Source: Terana coerulea
Lineage: Eukaryota > Basidiomycota > Agaricomycetes > Polyporales > Phanerochaetaceae
Direction: 5' to 3'
NCBI GenBank assembly: GCA_024811115.1
Contig: JAKOGH010000721.1
Location: forward strand, 434,001-498,000
Length of the DNA: 64,000 nt
Part shown: in pieces, positions 1-13,287 of the stretch
Layout: each line of letters opens with the position of its first letter
How positions within the stretch are numbered: position 1 is the first letter of the stretch
Program-made: the position numbers and the translations under genes
Notes under the pieces: generated by a model
What the model saw: only the letters and a program-made list of their open reading frames with translations
What the model was told of the DNA's origin: nothing
Database searches by the model: none

Positions 1-848
1 CTCGGTCTCCTGGCATCAGGAAGAACGTTCGTGCCCAACACTGTAACCCTTGCAGAGGACAGCCCACTCCATATCATCACTGGTCCGAACATGGCTGGAA
101 AGTCCACGCTTCTGCGCCAGTCGGCGTTGATATCTATCCTGGCGCAGACAGGCTCATTCGTACCCGCTGATGTCGCTGAGATGGGCATCGTCGATGCAAT
201 CTTCTCGAGAGTAGGTGCCAACGACGACCTATTCCGTAACCGGAGCACGTTCATGGTCGAGATGATGGAGACGGCCGAGATTCTCAAGAGGGCCACACCC
301 AATAGCTTAGTGCGTATCATGGTATAAATCAAGGAACGCGGACTCACCAGTCAATATAGGTCATTATGGACGAAGTTGGCCGTGGCACATCTGTTCAAGA
401 TGGTTTAGCCATCGCATTCGCTACCATCCATCACTTGGTATCCATAAACAAGTCTCGGGCATTGTTTGCTACGCACTTTCACGAGTTGGCTGACCTCCTT
501 GGTTGTTCTGATACTCACCGAGGTGACGGGGTCTTTAACGGCGTCAGCTTCTTCCACACCGACATTGACGAAACTGAGGTGAGGTTCCTCACTGCATGAT
601 CATTTACGGCGAAGCTGATTCGGGGCATCTAGGACGGATTCTTCACTTACTCCCACCGATTGAAACCAGGTGTCAACAGGGATAGCCATGGCTTGAAAGT
701 CGCACAATTGGCTGGGATGCCTGATACGGCAATTGGTGTCGCCCAGGCTGCCTTGTCATCCTTCCGCGACCGCAGAAATGACCTCTTGCTAGAGGATGCC
801 ACAAAACTACGTGTTCTTGGACAATCTCTTACATCTACGCAATCTTGA
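1..848 (+). CDS. MSH1: Mitochondrial DNA mismatch repair protein MSH1, C-terminal part
   Basis: This is the ATPase end of a MutS homologue; the N-terminal mismatch-binding part lies outside the window. Visible in order are the lead-in GRTFVPN, the Walker A loop GPNMAGKST, the signature stretch with [10 protein letters not shown], Walker [12 protein letters not shown] split by an intron, and the ATHFHELA switch. Introns run from about 310 to 359 and 579 to 632. The last exon carries the helix-turn-helix end with [21 protein letters not shown]. The lack of long nuclear MSH2/3/6-type extensions and the short end fit Msh1, which maintains mitochondrial DNA by ATP-dependent mismatch recognition. 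The assignment to Msh1 rather than another MutS is by sequence feel; the MutS family itself is certain. It is tail-to-tail with aconitase, 67 bases apart. Confidence 0.85.
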
Positions 849-915
849 ATTCATAATCCCTTAGATACCCTAGATGTATAATGCTGTGGCGTATATTCAT
901 GTAATAGAACGTCTA

Positions 916-3900
916 CTACTGCCGTATTTTAGAGCCGATGTAGTTCAATGCTGAACCTGCACGCAGCCAGCTGAGCTGGTCGCTCGACATGGTGTGTTTT
1001 GTCGGGATATCGAAGGTCTCGCCGTTGCGCTTGGTGACGCGAATGGTGATGTGCTGTCTTTCCTTTCCGCTGAGCAAATCCTCGAGACCAATGGTCTCTA
1101 CGATATCGCCGGACGCGATGCGCAAGTAGTCCGCCTTGTCGACAAACCAGAGAGGAAGTACACCTTGTTTCTATCAGGCGATCAGTAAACAAATCACTAG
1201 CTTGGACATTAGAAAGTTATCACAAACCTTCAAGTTTGTCTCGTGGATACGCGCAAACGACCTCGCAATGATTACAGCACCCCCGTAGAATCTGGGCTGC
1301 AGAGCAGCATGTTCGCGAGCACTGCCTTCACCGTAGTTGTCATCGACTATAAGGGCCCATGGTTGGTTACGGGCCTTGAACCGCTTGGCAACTCCTGGGA
1401 TCGTGTCCATTTCAGCTTCCGAAGCGGAATGGTCATGGTCGAAAGCAATATTGATGTCTCCGCCTTCGTCGTTGACCGCCGTGATCACTGCGGGTACATG
1501 AGTACAGGTGATAGGCGACGTGTAAGGCCGCACTCACAGAGGTTCTCGGAGATGTTCGTCAAGTGCCCCTTGTACTTGAGCCATGGTCCAGCAGCGGAAA
1601 TGTGATCAGTCGTGCACTTCCCCCTAACCCTCATGAGGACCTTGCATGCCGGGAGTTCCAATCCTCTGGGGTTGTGTGGGCCGAAGTGGCTTCCGAACGG
1701 CTGAAGCAATTCCAGTCTCTGCGAATCCTCCTTGATCACAATTTCGGTTTCAGGTCGAGGCTCGGGCATCGGCGAAGGGTAGAACGAGGTGCGACCTGCG
1801 GTAAACCCCTCCGACGGAAGATCCTGTCCGCGAGGCGGCGAGAACTTGAATTCTTTTCCGGAAGGAAGTGTGATAGAGTCGGTCATGGGGTTGAAGCTGA
1901 GCTTGCCAGAAAATGCCATGGCAGTCACAAGGGTCGGAGATGCAAGGAAGTTCATGGTCTTCTGGTTTCCGTCGTTCCTCGACTTGAAGTTCCTAAAGCA
2001 AGCCGAGTCAGAAATTGTTATCGATTATTAGGGTAATGATATGCTTACCGGTTGAAGGATGTCAATATAGCGTTTTCTTCGCCTTTTTGTCATCACGCTT
2101 CCACTGCGGACAGCTTAGTATCGTTCTTCACTGAGCGTTCAAAGGCACTCACTTGGCCGATACAGGGTCCGCAGGCATTCGCAAGAACGAGGCCGCCGAC
2201 GTCTTCAAGGACATCAGTGACTTGATCACGTTCCATAGTGGCGCGAATTTGTTCAGAGCCAGGAGTACACAGAAATGGGACCTAAATTCGACGCATATAT
2301 AATGTGGATCGCCATAACTCGTAAACACCTGAGCGTACCTTGGTCTTTAATCCAGCCTCCTTTGCCTGCCTGGCGAGGTCAGCGACACTAGTCTAGTAGA
2401 TTCAGTCCTGAGGATGCAACGAGATTCTGTCAAGACTGACCATATCCTGGTACGAGCTATTCGTACACGATCCGATAAGGCCCGCTGAGAGTTCATCCTT
2501 CCAACCTTGCTCTTGAACCAAGGCGCCAAACTTTGACAGGGGAGTGGCCAAGTCAGGCGTGAAGGGCCCATTGATGCTGGGTTCCAGTTCGCTGAGATTC
2601 TGCGCGGATGTAATTGAGCCTTGGTTGGCGTGGACGAGGTAAAGCCCCACTCACAACTTCTATGAGCTCGTCATACTGTGCACCGTCATCAGCAGACAAG
2701 AAGCCTTGAGAGGCGGCTTGATCTGCTGCAAACGCCACGGGAAGCACGTCCTGTTGCTGAAAGGTATGCCCGCATGCTGGGGGTGTATGGGAATGTTGAG
2801 GTGGTAGCACCGACTTCGGCACCCATGTTCGCAACCGTAGCGAGACCAGTACATGATTGGTTGAATACACCAGGACCGAAATATTCCAAGATGCGGCCAG
2901 TGCCGCCCTGAGAAGCTGTCAATGGTTGATGATGCGTATTTAAACATATGACATACGCGAACAGTGAGCTTTCCGGTCAGATGTAAGATAAGATCCTTGG
3001 GGGTAGCCCAGCCGTTTAGCTCTCCCGTAAGTTTGATTCCTATAGAACGTCAAGTGAGTTGCAGTGCCTATGCCTCAGAAGCGGATATAGCTGACCGACG
3101 ACTTGAGGAGCCTTAAGTTCCCATGGTGTTCCAGTAAGAGCGTCGACGGCATCAGCACCGCCGACACCTATGGCCAGCATGCCCAGGCCGCCTGCGTTTG
3201 GTGTGTGGGAGTCTGTACCCAGCCTTCGCCGCGTAGGATAAGTACACTATGACAGCCTGAAGGCATGCATATGCTCACATCAGCATACCAGGAGCGGCAT
3301 AATTTTCCAATACTATCTGGTGAATAATTCCAGAACCTGGTCTCCAAAACTCGATTCCGTACTTGCGCGCCGCGCTTTCGAGGAAATCGAACACTTCTTT
3401 ATTTGTGACAATGGACGTCTATATAACTTCATTGAGTTCACGTCGCTGGAGATATGACTGCCAGTGTTAACCTGAAGGTCCTTCTCCGCACCAGTGACTG
3501 CCTGTATCAGGTGGTCGCAGTGAATGCTGGCCGGGACAGCGCACCGGCTCATTCCTGCACTCATAAATTGAAGTAAAGCCATTCTACAAAGCTCATTCAT
3601 TCATTTTTTGCTCAAAAGAGCACATGTTCGAACGGTTAACTCACTGAGCAGAGGCATCCTGCATGGCTACTCTCTCCGGATTGAGCTGTAGATATGTCTC
3701 GCCACGCGCGATTTTGCCATCCGCCAGGGTCTCCTTCGGGTTATGTATGTGACTGTAGAGAATCTTTTCCGCCAGAGTCAAAGGTCGGCCGCCCAGGATC
3801 TCGCGGACAACCTTAAGCTTCTCCTGCAACTGGCTGTATGGCGGGGTAATGGACGAGCAGTCCTTTTCGGGGAGGCGGGCATGGGTGGCGAGGCTACGAG

Positions 3901-3958
3901 CCTGCACAGACGATCTGCAAGCCTTGACGGTGCAACGTCTGAGGGAAGGAGAGGCCAT
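916..3958 (-). CDS. Aconitate hydratase, mitochondrial
   Basis: This enzyme interconverts citrate and isocitrate in the TCA cycle using a [4Fe-4S] cluster. The Met at 3958 opens a basic, Ser/Arg-rich leader ([18 protein letters not shown]) typical of a mitochondrial presequence, followed by family blocks in many small exons. Cluster cysteines are visible in IGSCTNSS near 2440-2470 and in [10 protein letters not shown] near 2170. Other landmarks are the [20 protein letters not shown] region near 3180-3230, [15 protein letters not shown] near 1280-1330 and a C-terminal swivel domain ending [11 protein letters not shown]. The open frame continues upstream of 3958, but the leader supports this start. 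Fungi often carry two aconitases, one of which acts in lysine synthesis; which paralogue this is cannot be settled here. No disabling change was seen. Confidence 0.9.
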
Positions 3959-4153
3959 GGTCCACCGACTGACCAGGGTTGCACCAGGCAAGCTCTGCTC
4001 AGAGCGTAAATTACTCACAAATGACTGGTCCAAATTTCGATCACACTTCGAAGTGACTCGGTCACTCTTCGTGATCCTGACGTCACACTCAGGAGTGGTG
4101 AGCATCCCAGGGTTAGGGTAACATAGGGTAGTACTACTAAGTCCATACAATGT

Positions 4154-7100
4154 TCAAGGCGAAGAAACAGAACCGCTCAGACGCGAATCACGGCTGGAGG
4201 CACCAACTTGTACTCCAGTAGTGCCTTGAGGGACCTTCCAGCTCTGGCTAACAACGTCCCACACAGAGAAGTCGTAGCGGGACAGTTGCATAGTCACCGT
4301 GGTTGAAGCGCCAGGAGCCAGGAAGATGCTGTCAAAGCCTTTAAGAAGACGAGGCGGAGAGTTTGCTGATGCCGGAGGTGCGAGGTAAAGCTGGGGGATC
4401 TGTATACGGTCATCAGAATAAGGCTTCATGGGCGGCTCGATAAATAGCTTACTTCATGACCTGCTACGCTTCCTGCATTCTGCACAGTGAAAGTAACAGT
4501 GATCACTTTCTCATGCAATCTACGTTATATGCGTGAGTATCTTCAAAACGAGACTAGTGTTGAAGTCCTCACGAAGGGTTCAATGATGCTCCGAAGCCAG
4601 TGCTGGTAGAGCCGCCGGCGAGCGAGCCACTGATGGACAAGCCGGAGTATGCGAACTTGGTGTAGGAAAGACCGAAGCCATATTCGTAGCGCGGCGTAAT
4701 ATTGGCCTGAACACTTCTGTCAGAAAACGTATCGCCACTACCGGCAAAAGTCAGACTCACAGCGTCGAAGTGCCGGTAGTCGATGAACAGTCCTTCGGTG
4801 TACGGGATCTGCAGAGTCGACAGCGAGAAAGTCGTGTCGACCTCGGCGGGATAGTCGCTTGCTGCCTTCGCAATAGTGAAAGGCAGTCGGCCGCTATATG
4901 CCATGCTTTCAGCATCCTTGGCGCAGGGTATCAGAAGTGGAGCATACCTGGGATTGTAGGCGCCATAGAGGACATCTACTAGCGAGTTTCCTGCTTCTTG
5001 GCCTGGCAAACCGCTCCAAATCTACGGCAACTTGTTCAGAGCTAACGGGCCATGCGATCTCAAGCCTACTCACAAGTCCAGTGACGTTCGGATGGTCAAT
5101 CCATGCATCGAGAATGATAGGACCGACAGCATTGACGACAACGATGGTGTTGTTGTTGACAGCGGCTACTGCCTTCACTACGTTGTCCTGTATGATAAGA
5201 CAGTTAGCATGAGTCACTTCCGGATCGATTGCAGGAACGACTGCTTACGCCATTGTGCCAGGCCTCCAAGTTGTTGTCCCGATCCCCAGTGTTGCCCTCG
5301 ACGAGATACCCGTCTTCTCCACTATCGGCAGTAAGGAATACTAAAGCCACGTCCTTGCCGCGCGCAGCTTTAGCAGCACCAATGAGATCTATGTCATTGA
5401 GGGAGGAAGAGATGGTGGTGTTGTCCACTCGAGATCGGTTGGTAATGGCGTCAACGGGCTGTGATAGTCTTCAGCAACGGTGAGATATAACTTTGTGGTG
5501 TATTGACTCACCGCAATCAGGTAGGGGAAGTTAGCAGTCCCGCTTCCCCATCCCATCGCGAGAACCCCGATGTCGCAAGCCCTATCCGTGCACGCGTTAG
5601 GGCCTAGTGGGTTCGAGGCGGCACCGTTTCCTGGGTGCGCGTATTGGCCGTGAGATGGTCTGGTGACGCATCGTGCATATGGACACTCACCAATGACCGC
5701 AATAGAGCGTGGCTTATTCAACGGCAGAACGCTACCCGTATTCTTGAGCAGCACCGTCGATGCGGCACCTATGGTCCGTATCAGGCTAAATGGTAGACGA
5801 TAATGATGACTTTAGTAGCAGATTTTGGGACACGAAGGGACATGCTGACCTTGCATGATTGCCTTGCACGTTGACATGTTGGTTGATGGGGTCGAGCGAA
5901 TTTTTCGAGTTGAAGTTCACGGCGGGATAACCAGAGTCTTGCCCAAGAAGATACCTAATATCCGGTGAGCTAAGCGAACATCAGACCCATTGTGTAAAGC
6001 GCGCGCACCATCCAGCGAGGATTCGCGTTGCCATGTCCTGGATAACAAGCGCGACGTCAGTAACATCGCACCTGTAGTGTGTACCCCACCCACATCCACG
6101 CGCGACTCAGGCACGTCGCCGGATTTCACTGCGTTCACGAGGGCATCACCAAAGTAGCTTCACTCCAGTGATGAGTCACCTTGTTGATAGTCAGATTCAA
6201 AAGCGTACCTCCCAATACCAGGAATTATATCTCCGGGCATGGTCATCTAGAGCACAGTGGGTCAGAAACCCGCGCCCGATCTTGCAGTATAGCAAGACTT
6301 ACGTCCAGACCGGAGTTGGCGGATTCGTCGGTCGAATGCGTACCATACCAATCTAACATGCGTTTAGTCGAGGACGACCGGAAAAAGCAAGTGAGAAAAG
6401 CTTACCAGACATGACGTCTGTTATGCACACCATCAGATCATGGTACGCACATATAGGCGAAGATCACTTACATCCTTGGAACGCGAGTTCGTTCTTCAAC
6501 AAGCCATTCAGCGTGCCGTTGTTCTGGCAAGCGTAAGAGCCGTTGACTGTTCGGATAATGAGATGAAATAACACGCCACGCCACGCCCTTGACTCACCCT
6601 GATCTGTGGAACAGATAAATGGCACGGAACTGAGTGCACGTCGGTGGCAGTCAGCAACGGTCACGTACTGTAACTACACATCACCGCAGCGACGTTTGCT
6701 TGGATGCTACGAAGAAACTAGTGGCTCTTTAGTTTACCATCTCCACTGCGCAAGACGAAGATAGACGTACAGGATGCAAGTATAACTCATGTTGCTGACG
6801 AATTGCGGCCCAACAGCACATGAGCACAATGTGAATGTGATGCACGGGATACCTCACCGTTCTATAAAGCTGAGTCAGGACGATATGGCCAGAGATATTG
6901 AATAATATAGCCTTACCGATCATCCACGTTCGATGAGCTGCTCATACGGGAGTGTTCTTGCTCACTGGAAAACAGAGTTAGTCCGTGGTAAAAGCGATCG
7001 TTGCATCTAGTTGTCTCGCGTACTTGTTGAGGAAGTGTTTCGCAACGGCTTGCACGCCTTGTGACTGAATGCCTGTGATAGTTTCGAATGCACCCTCTCC

Positions 7101-8130
7101 GGACAGGTAAGGATCAGCTCCGAACCTACAGGTTATGTTCAGAGCTAGGTAAATGCATAGGAGAATTTTGTATTACCCTTCCCAGGCGCGACCTGACGCA
7201 GGTGCGCGCATCAAGTTCCTGTCAATGCGCAGTTAGTGAAAGAACTCGGTATGGGTTATAAGACGGCATGGTTTACATATATGGGCCGAGTTGGACATGG
7301 ATTCCTACGGTTTTGCATTCGCATAGTCAGCAACTGACGGAGTTCGTAGAAAGGCTGTAAGAGCTACCTTTGCCTTTGAATTCAGCGGCCATGGCTGCAC
7401 CTCTTTGCTGCATTAAAGTCCTGTTAAACCTATAATGGGCGCAGCCGCCCGCAGTGAGTATGGCATTTCGATGCTGAGAGGTGGATACTTACGTGGCTGC
7501 CGCATTGATCCCTCTACATGAATCGGACCACAACTCAGCTTCAAACAACGGCATAAATTCAAGGCAACGTACGCTGGAAATGCGGAATTGCCGTCTACAT
7601 TGCGAACACCAGTTGCGCTATCTAAAGTAAAAGTTGATAAGCTGCTTTGACGACCAACCAAAAGTGGCCACACCTTGCAAACACAGCCCGGGAAAATTGA
7701 TGGTCGAAACAGCGGCCGTGTTTCCGATGCAGTCGCCGTTGAATTCTCCCAATCCTAAGTAGAGATTGAGTGGATCTCATAGATGCTTAAGAGAAATTTA
7801 TTACCAGTCCCCAGGGAGACTTTCTCCGCCAGAGTGAGTTGTGAGACCGCAGTCCTTGCCTGTTATGGAGTGGAATCAGTCATAGCTGGGGCGTGTTGGC
7901 AGCTGAACCGAGCGACAATACCTTAGAATACGCTGCATCCCACAACGAAGAGTTTACTATGGCGAGTAAATTTTCAGCAGATTGCCGTAACATATACAAC
8001 ACGTAGAAAGTCTGGAGCACACGAGTTGAGTGGATTTGGTCGCGAGGGTAAGTCGATGCACTGACCACCTTGCGCTGTGACAGACCACGAGCAAACATGA
8101 CGAAATAAAAAGAGCGACGATGGGAGTCAT
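4154..8130 (-). CDS. Secreted GH3 beta-glucosidase without CBM
   Basis: A glycoside hydrolase family 3 enzyme that releases glucose from cellobiose and other beta-glucosides, cut into many exons. The N-terminal alpha/beta barrel starts with LWDAAYSK and AVSQLTLAEKVSLGTG. The catalytic nucleophile Asp is in MSDWYGTHST near 6350, where the intron splits the Asp codon. The C-terminal fibronectin III-like domain has QLYLAPPASA and LSRYDFSVWDVVSQSW, ending GASSRDSRLSGSVSSP. The start is chosen at 8130 because that Met opens a clear signal peptide (MTPIVALFISSCLLVVCHSA); the first intron, joining this to NSSLWDAAYSK, is not certain. It is a tandem neighbour of the CBM1-bearing GH3 at 8768 on the same strand and shares its domain plan apart from the CBM. 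Confidence 0.85.
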
Positions 8131-8767
8131 TTTTCAGACCCCAGTAAAATGGTGAAGTTCAAGTTGGAGAAGGAGGAGAGAATGGCTGGGGGTGCCCTAC
8201 ACAGCGTAGCGCCGTCCGAGCGCGATGCGCAAACGCGGGACTCATCACAGGGTATTTATCTGGATCGTCAGGGTCGATGACGGCCATGCGAGTGAAATGT
8301 ACGTGTGTCAAATTGGTTGTCATTGGCCGAGCAACGAGGCTGATTCGACGCGCAGCTGGTGCCTGCAGCTGGTGCTGACAGAGACCCGAATCGACGAAAA
8401 GCGGCGAGAAATGAACGAGAGGGCACTTGCCGATCAACGAAGGTCCGAATGCGGTCCTAACGGCAATCTCCGACACGCGGACGGCGCTCGTGTGACACGA
8501 TGGGGGCCGTCTCTCCTGGTCCTCTCTGCGTAGATTGTGCCAGTCGGTGCGACTGTAATAGGTCAAGAAACCGTGAAATACGGCTGTAAAATGCAGAATA
8601 TTGCAAGAACATATCCTGGGTATAAGAGTGAATATTTGACTCACAATCTCGCGAGATAACACTAGTACTTGTGACACATGTGTGTTCGCATGTGATGTAA
8701 TTGTAAACGCCGCCGTAGCGCATCAGGCCTCAGGGGTAATAAATACAATTTGAATGAAGCAACGGCT
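8131..8767. other. Intergenic region between tandem GH3 genes
   Basis: About 640 bases separate the 3' end of the CBM1-GH3 gene from the start of the downstream GH3 gene on the same strand. It must hold the promoter of the gene at 4154-8130. Long open frames occur on both strands, but none has splice or codon patterns like the neighbours, and none was recognised. Confidence 0.6.
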
Positions 8768-11700
8768 TCAGTTGGTGAGACCGCCTTTGAGACGCAGATC
8801 CCTGCTGCTGGCTCCGACCGAGATGCCCGCGGCACCGGAGGGAATTTGCCAGCTCTGCGACACCACGTCCCAGATGGAGAAGTCGTAGCGAGAGAGACTG
8901 AACGTAACGGTCGTGGACTGGCCGGCCGGCAGGAAAATGCTATCGAAGCCCTTCAGATTGAACGGCGCAGACTTGGCGGAAGCAGGTGGGCTGATGTATA
9001 GCTGTGGGACCTCGGTGCCGTCCACCGTGCCGTTGTTCTGGAGGGTAAAGGTCACCGTTACGACGGAGTCGTGCAGCCTGCGATCACAAGATCAATATCG
9101 TGTTTAGTTGTGCGGTGGCAATCCACACATACCATGGGTCCAAAGAAGAACCAGGTCCTGCGGGTTGACGAGTGCCCCCGGCCGTAGAGCCGCTGATCTT
9201 TAGGTTCGAGTAGTCGAAGGTGGTGTATGATAAGCCGAAGCCGAACTCGAATCGAGGCGCAATACCCGCCTACAAAACCAGCATCCCCTGTCAGATTCGC
9301 CGGCAGATGGTGCAAAGAATATACTCACTTGATCGAAGTGTCTGTAGTCAATGAATAATCCTTCGTTGTACGGTATTGGAACGATCCCAGAACCAGTGGT
9401 GATGATTTGCGCGGAGTAGTCGTTAATGGATTTGCCAATGGTGTACGGCAGCTTGCCACTACCGAGAGATTTAGTCACATATCATGACGCTAGGCGGGCC
9501 GAATACGACTTACCCAGGGTTATATGCGCCGTACAGAACATCAGTGAGGGCATTGCCTGACGAAACATTAGGTCATGTTATGGCTTTCTCAGAGCTGTCA
9601 GCCTACCAGCTTCTTGGCCTGGAAGTCCGCTCCAAACCTGTTGGTTTCACAGGGACATTAACATCCGAATACACAGACATATGGTCCATACTGACGATGG
9701 CCGTAACGTTGGGGTGCGTGACCCAAGCCTCCATGTTGATCGGCCCGACGCTGTTCACAACTACAATCGTGTTCTTGTTCGACTTGGCAACTTGGGCCAC
9801 AAGGGCGTCCTAGAAACGACAATTCAGTCTGCGAGGGTCGGACGGAGGTTATGTCGGCGAAACTCACCCCGCCGTGCCAGGCACTTAGGTCATTGCGGTC
9901 CCCTGCGTTGTTTTCAACCGTAAGGTACCCCTCACTTGACAGATGAGTCCCCCATTAGCATATAGTCCCATCAAAAACAATATATACCCACCCGCTGTCG
10001 GCGTTGATGAAGACAAGTGCGACATCTTTGCCACTAGCAGCGTTAGCTGCGCCAGTGAGGTCCGTATCGCTCAGGGACGACGTCACTGTGGTCCCATCTT
10101 GCTTTGAACGCGCTGTGATGGCGTCAACAGGCTGTTTCAGATCAGTAAGTATTTTCTGCAGAGATAACACGAGAGTAACGAGACAAGGACTCACAGCAAC
10201 AAGGTACGGGAAGTCGGCGGTTCTGGGACTTGTCAGCGTGACTGTGCACATCGCGCGCAAAACCGACTCACCCGCTTCCCCAGCCCAAAGCGAGAACTCC
10301 GCTATCTCCAGCGCGGTCGGTGAAGCTTTTCGTACAAATCATTGGACTATGGATCTCCCAATCGCAGTAGTATGGACATACCCGTTTGGACCCTGTGGGT
10401 TGGACCCGGCGTCGTTGCCGATAATGCCAATGGACTTCGGCTTTTTCAGCGGCAGGGCTGCGTTCGTGTTCTTAAGCAAGACTGTCGACGCCGCTCCAAT
10501 GGTACGGATTAGACTGTTTCAAGCCCAGTTACATTTGAGCATACACATAAATAATACAACATACCTGCCGTGGTTCCCAGAGACGTTGAGATGCTGGCCT
10601 TGACTAGGGGTCCAGGAGTTGAAGTTGACGGCAGGGAAACCAGAATCTTGGCCCAGCAAATACCTGTACATTTCCTATCAGACATTCTTCCTATGGTATG
10701 AATGACCATTGCGCACCAAGCAGCCAAAATACGAGTCGCCAGATCCTGTAATACACACGTAAGCCAGGTATGCGATCGACTGGAGGGAGCTGCCAACCTT
10801 AATTCTGGATTGCGAAACCTGACCGCCGTTGACGGCGTTAACAAGGTTTGGGCCGAAGTAGCTAAAATGACGCGACATGAATATGAATGATCGAGTTGCA
10901 AGAGCCGCGCACTCACGTGGTTCCGGATTCGTAGGTCTCGTCTCCAGGCATAGTCATCTGGAGAAGAGTCAGATGAGTCCGATGTAGCTCACGGATTGTC
11001 CTCCTACATCAAGACCCGCATTCACAGCAGGAGCTCCTGAGTGTGTTGCCCACCAATCAGACGTGACATCTACGCGAGGCGTTAGCGATGTGCCAAAACT
11101 TGCAGCGCATTGACGAATATGCTTACATCCTTGGAAACCAAACTCTCCCTTAAGCAGACCGTTCAAGGTCTTGTCATTTTCGCATGAGAAGGTCCCGTTG
11201 ACTGCAAGCAGCCAAAGCATCAGCATCGATCCTGTCTGGTTCAGAAGCTGCTTACTCTGGTCTGCAACCAATTCAGTAAGACAGAAATTGGGGAAAGACG
11301 CGGATTACTCACTGTAACTACACATCACTGAGGCAACATTGGCCTGGACGCTACGGAGGAACTGAAACTATGTGAGGAAAAGGAAGCCGAGATAGCGAAA
11401 TGCGTACATACTGGGTGCGCGTAGAGCTCATGTTCCTGTGATCGCGGAGTTCACATCGTGTTAGAGGTCGGTCATAAAGAAACAAGCTCACCGTCCTGTG
11501 CGAAGTCGTGGTGAGACAAGCGCTAAAGCAATAATGCCTATGTCATACGCTCACCTGTCATCAACATTAGAGGAACTGGAGTCCCTGAAGTGCTCCTGTT
11601 CGCTGAGAACGCGCTCGAGAGTGAGTATATCGCCTAACGAGCGAGCATGAAGTCACAAACTTGTTGATGTAGTGCTTGGCGCAAGCCTGTACACCCGACG

Positions 11701-12944
11701 ACTGTATACCCATGATGGTCTCATAAGCGAGTTCTCCGGACAAGAAGGGGTCGCCTCCTCCTCTGCATATGAGCTCGGTAAACAGCATCCCTTGTTCAGA
11801 ATACGGTTTGCTCACCCTTCCCAGTTACGTCCAGCAGCTGGCGCCCGCATGAGGTTCATCATAGGTCCCAATGCGACATGGACACCTTTTCCCTTGAATT
11901 CGGCACCGAGGGCAACACCACGTTGCCGCATCAGTGTACGGTTAAAGCTATGAAATACATGAGCATCGAGAATGGGAGTGGCGATATTATGTTCGCGAAC
12001 GTACGTGGCGGCGACATTTATCTCTCTGTGTATGCATAAAGTGAGTGAGTGAGTATCGTATCAAAGGAAAAACGACGTACGGCGGAAACACCGAAGTTCC
12101 ATCTGCATAACGGACACCGACAGGGCTGTCTGTGACACTGCGTTGTGAGCAGTGGCAACTAGCTTGTACAACCGAATGATATTACCTTGAAGACAAAGAC
12201 CACCGAAGCCAGGTACCGAGGCGATGGCAGGCGTGTTGCCTACACATGGACCTAGCATACAGAATGTCAGGCTATGCACCTATTGATGCGTCGAGAACAG
12301 GAGGCGAACCTTTCATCCACTGGACACCTAAACTCAAGATGAGAATATATCCCTTACTTGAGAGACCCAGCGCCACTCACCGGTTCCCAAGTTGACCATG
12401 TCCGTAACGGACAATTTTGCAACAGCAGTTTGCGCCTGCATCATCTCAGATTGATGCAAGCTTAGATGAAACCAACAATCATGCTTACCTTTTTGTATGC
12501 GGCAGCCCATTCCGGGGATATGTTGGCGACCGAAGTCTGCGAGGGAGCAGACGAGCTGGTACTGGAGCTTACGGGCACCGAGCTTGTGCTGCCAATACTG
12601 GTGCTAGAGTGACTGGTGGTGGATGGCAAACTTGCCGAACTTGACGACGCTGTGCCTTGAAGGCACTGAGAGTAATCTTTAAGACGTATCAAACCTCATA
12701 GGCTCGCGTTATTGATATGTTTAGGACGTACATGCGTTCAACACCGTGCAGGTCCAACCGCTCACGCAAGTAGTAGCTCCCGTCCTACGAAAAAGCCAGG
12801 GGTCAGAGCAGATTCAAAAATCAGGCGGTATGAATATATTAACCATCCTATGCCACCACACTGTTGGTATTGGCTGGCTTGAGCATGAACACCGTAGAAC
12901 AGTCCTAGGAAAAGCTGTAGGATTAGCAAGAATCGAGCAGCCAT
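8768..12944 (-). CDS. Secreted GH3 beta-glucosidase with N-terminal CBM1
   Basis: A GH3 beta-glucosidase carrying a fungal cellulose-binding module at its N-terminus. The Met at 12944 opens a signal peptide (AARFLLILQLFLGLFYGVHA), followed at once by a CBM1 beginning ASQYQQCGGIGW and closing YSQCLQG in the next exons. A Ser/Thr linker of about 40 residues precedes SPEWAAAYKK, where the catalytic barrel begins, then TAVAKLSVTDMVNLGTG. The nucleophile Asp lies in TSDWWATHSG near 11056-11058, and the fibronectin III-like C-terminus ends GASSRDLRLKGGLTN. The CBM should hold the enzyme on cellulose or on the cell wall during wood decay. Exon structure and order match the tandem copy at 4154, so the pair probably arose by duplication with gain or loss of the CBM-linker exons. 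Confidence 0.9.
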
Positions 12945-13002
12945 GGTTGCAGAGCAGGTGAGTACGGGTTGCGCTCGCCATACTCGATGGTATGCCTCAG
13001 TC

Positions 13003-13010
13003 TTATAAGG
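13003..13010 (-). promoter_or_regulatory. TATA-like element of the CBM1-GH3 gene
   Basis: The minus strand reads CTTATAAG about 60 bases upstream of the GH3 start codon at 12944. Position and composition fit a fungal TATA box; no activator or carbon-repression site was assigned. Confidence 0.4.
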
Positions 13011-13287
13011 TGGCGGTGAACGACTTCATTTCTCGCGTATGAGCGGAAAAGGCGCGGACAAATTGCGGCGACATTTGAGCTGAGGGCGGACCATTACTGC
13101 TGCTGGTCGCAAAAGCGTCGGCAGCTGCAGCGCACAGAAGAGCTCGCTTGTCGCTATCAGGTGAGCAGCGGCAGCGGCAACCATGTGAGCAACCCTCACG
13201 CGGTCTCTTCGGTCCTACGACGCTTCATGTCATTAGCAAGTGTGTATTCCGACTAAAAAGAGTGACCTAGCGCAGGAGGTACAGGGG

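Noticed and set aside
8159..8677. A 172-codon minus-strand open frame between the GH3 genes
   Set aside because: No conserved motif, no signal peptide in place, and stop-to-stop length is plausible by chance in this composition.
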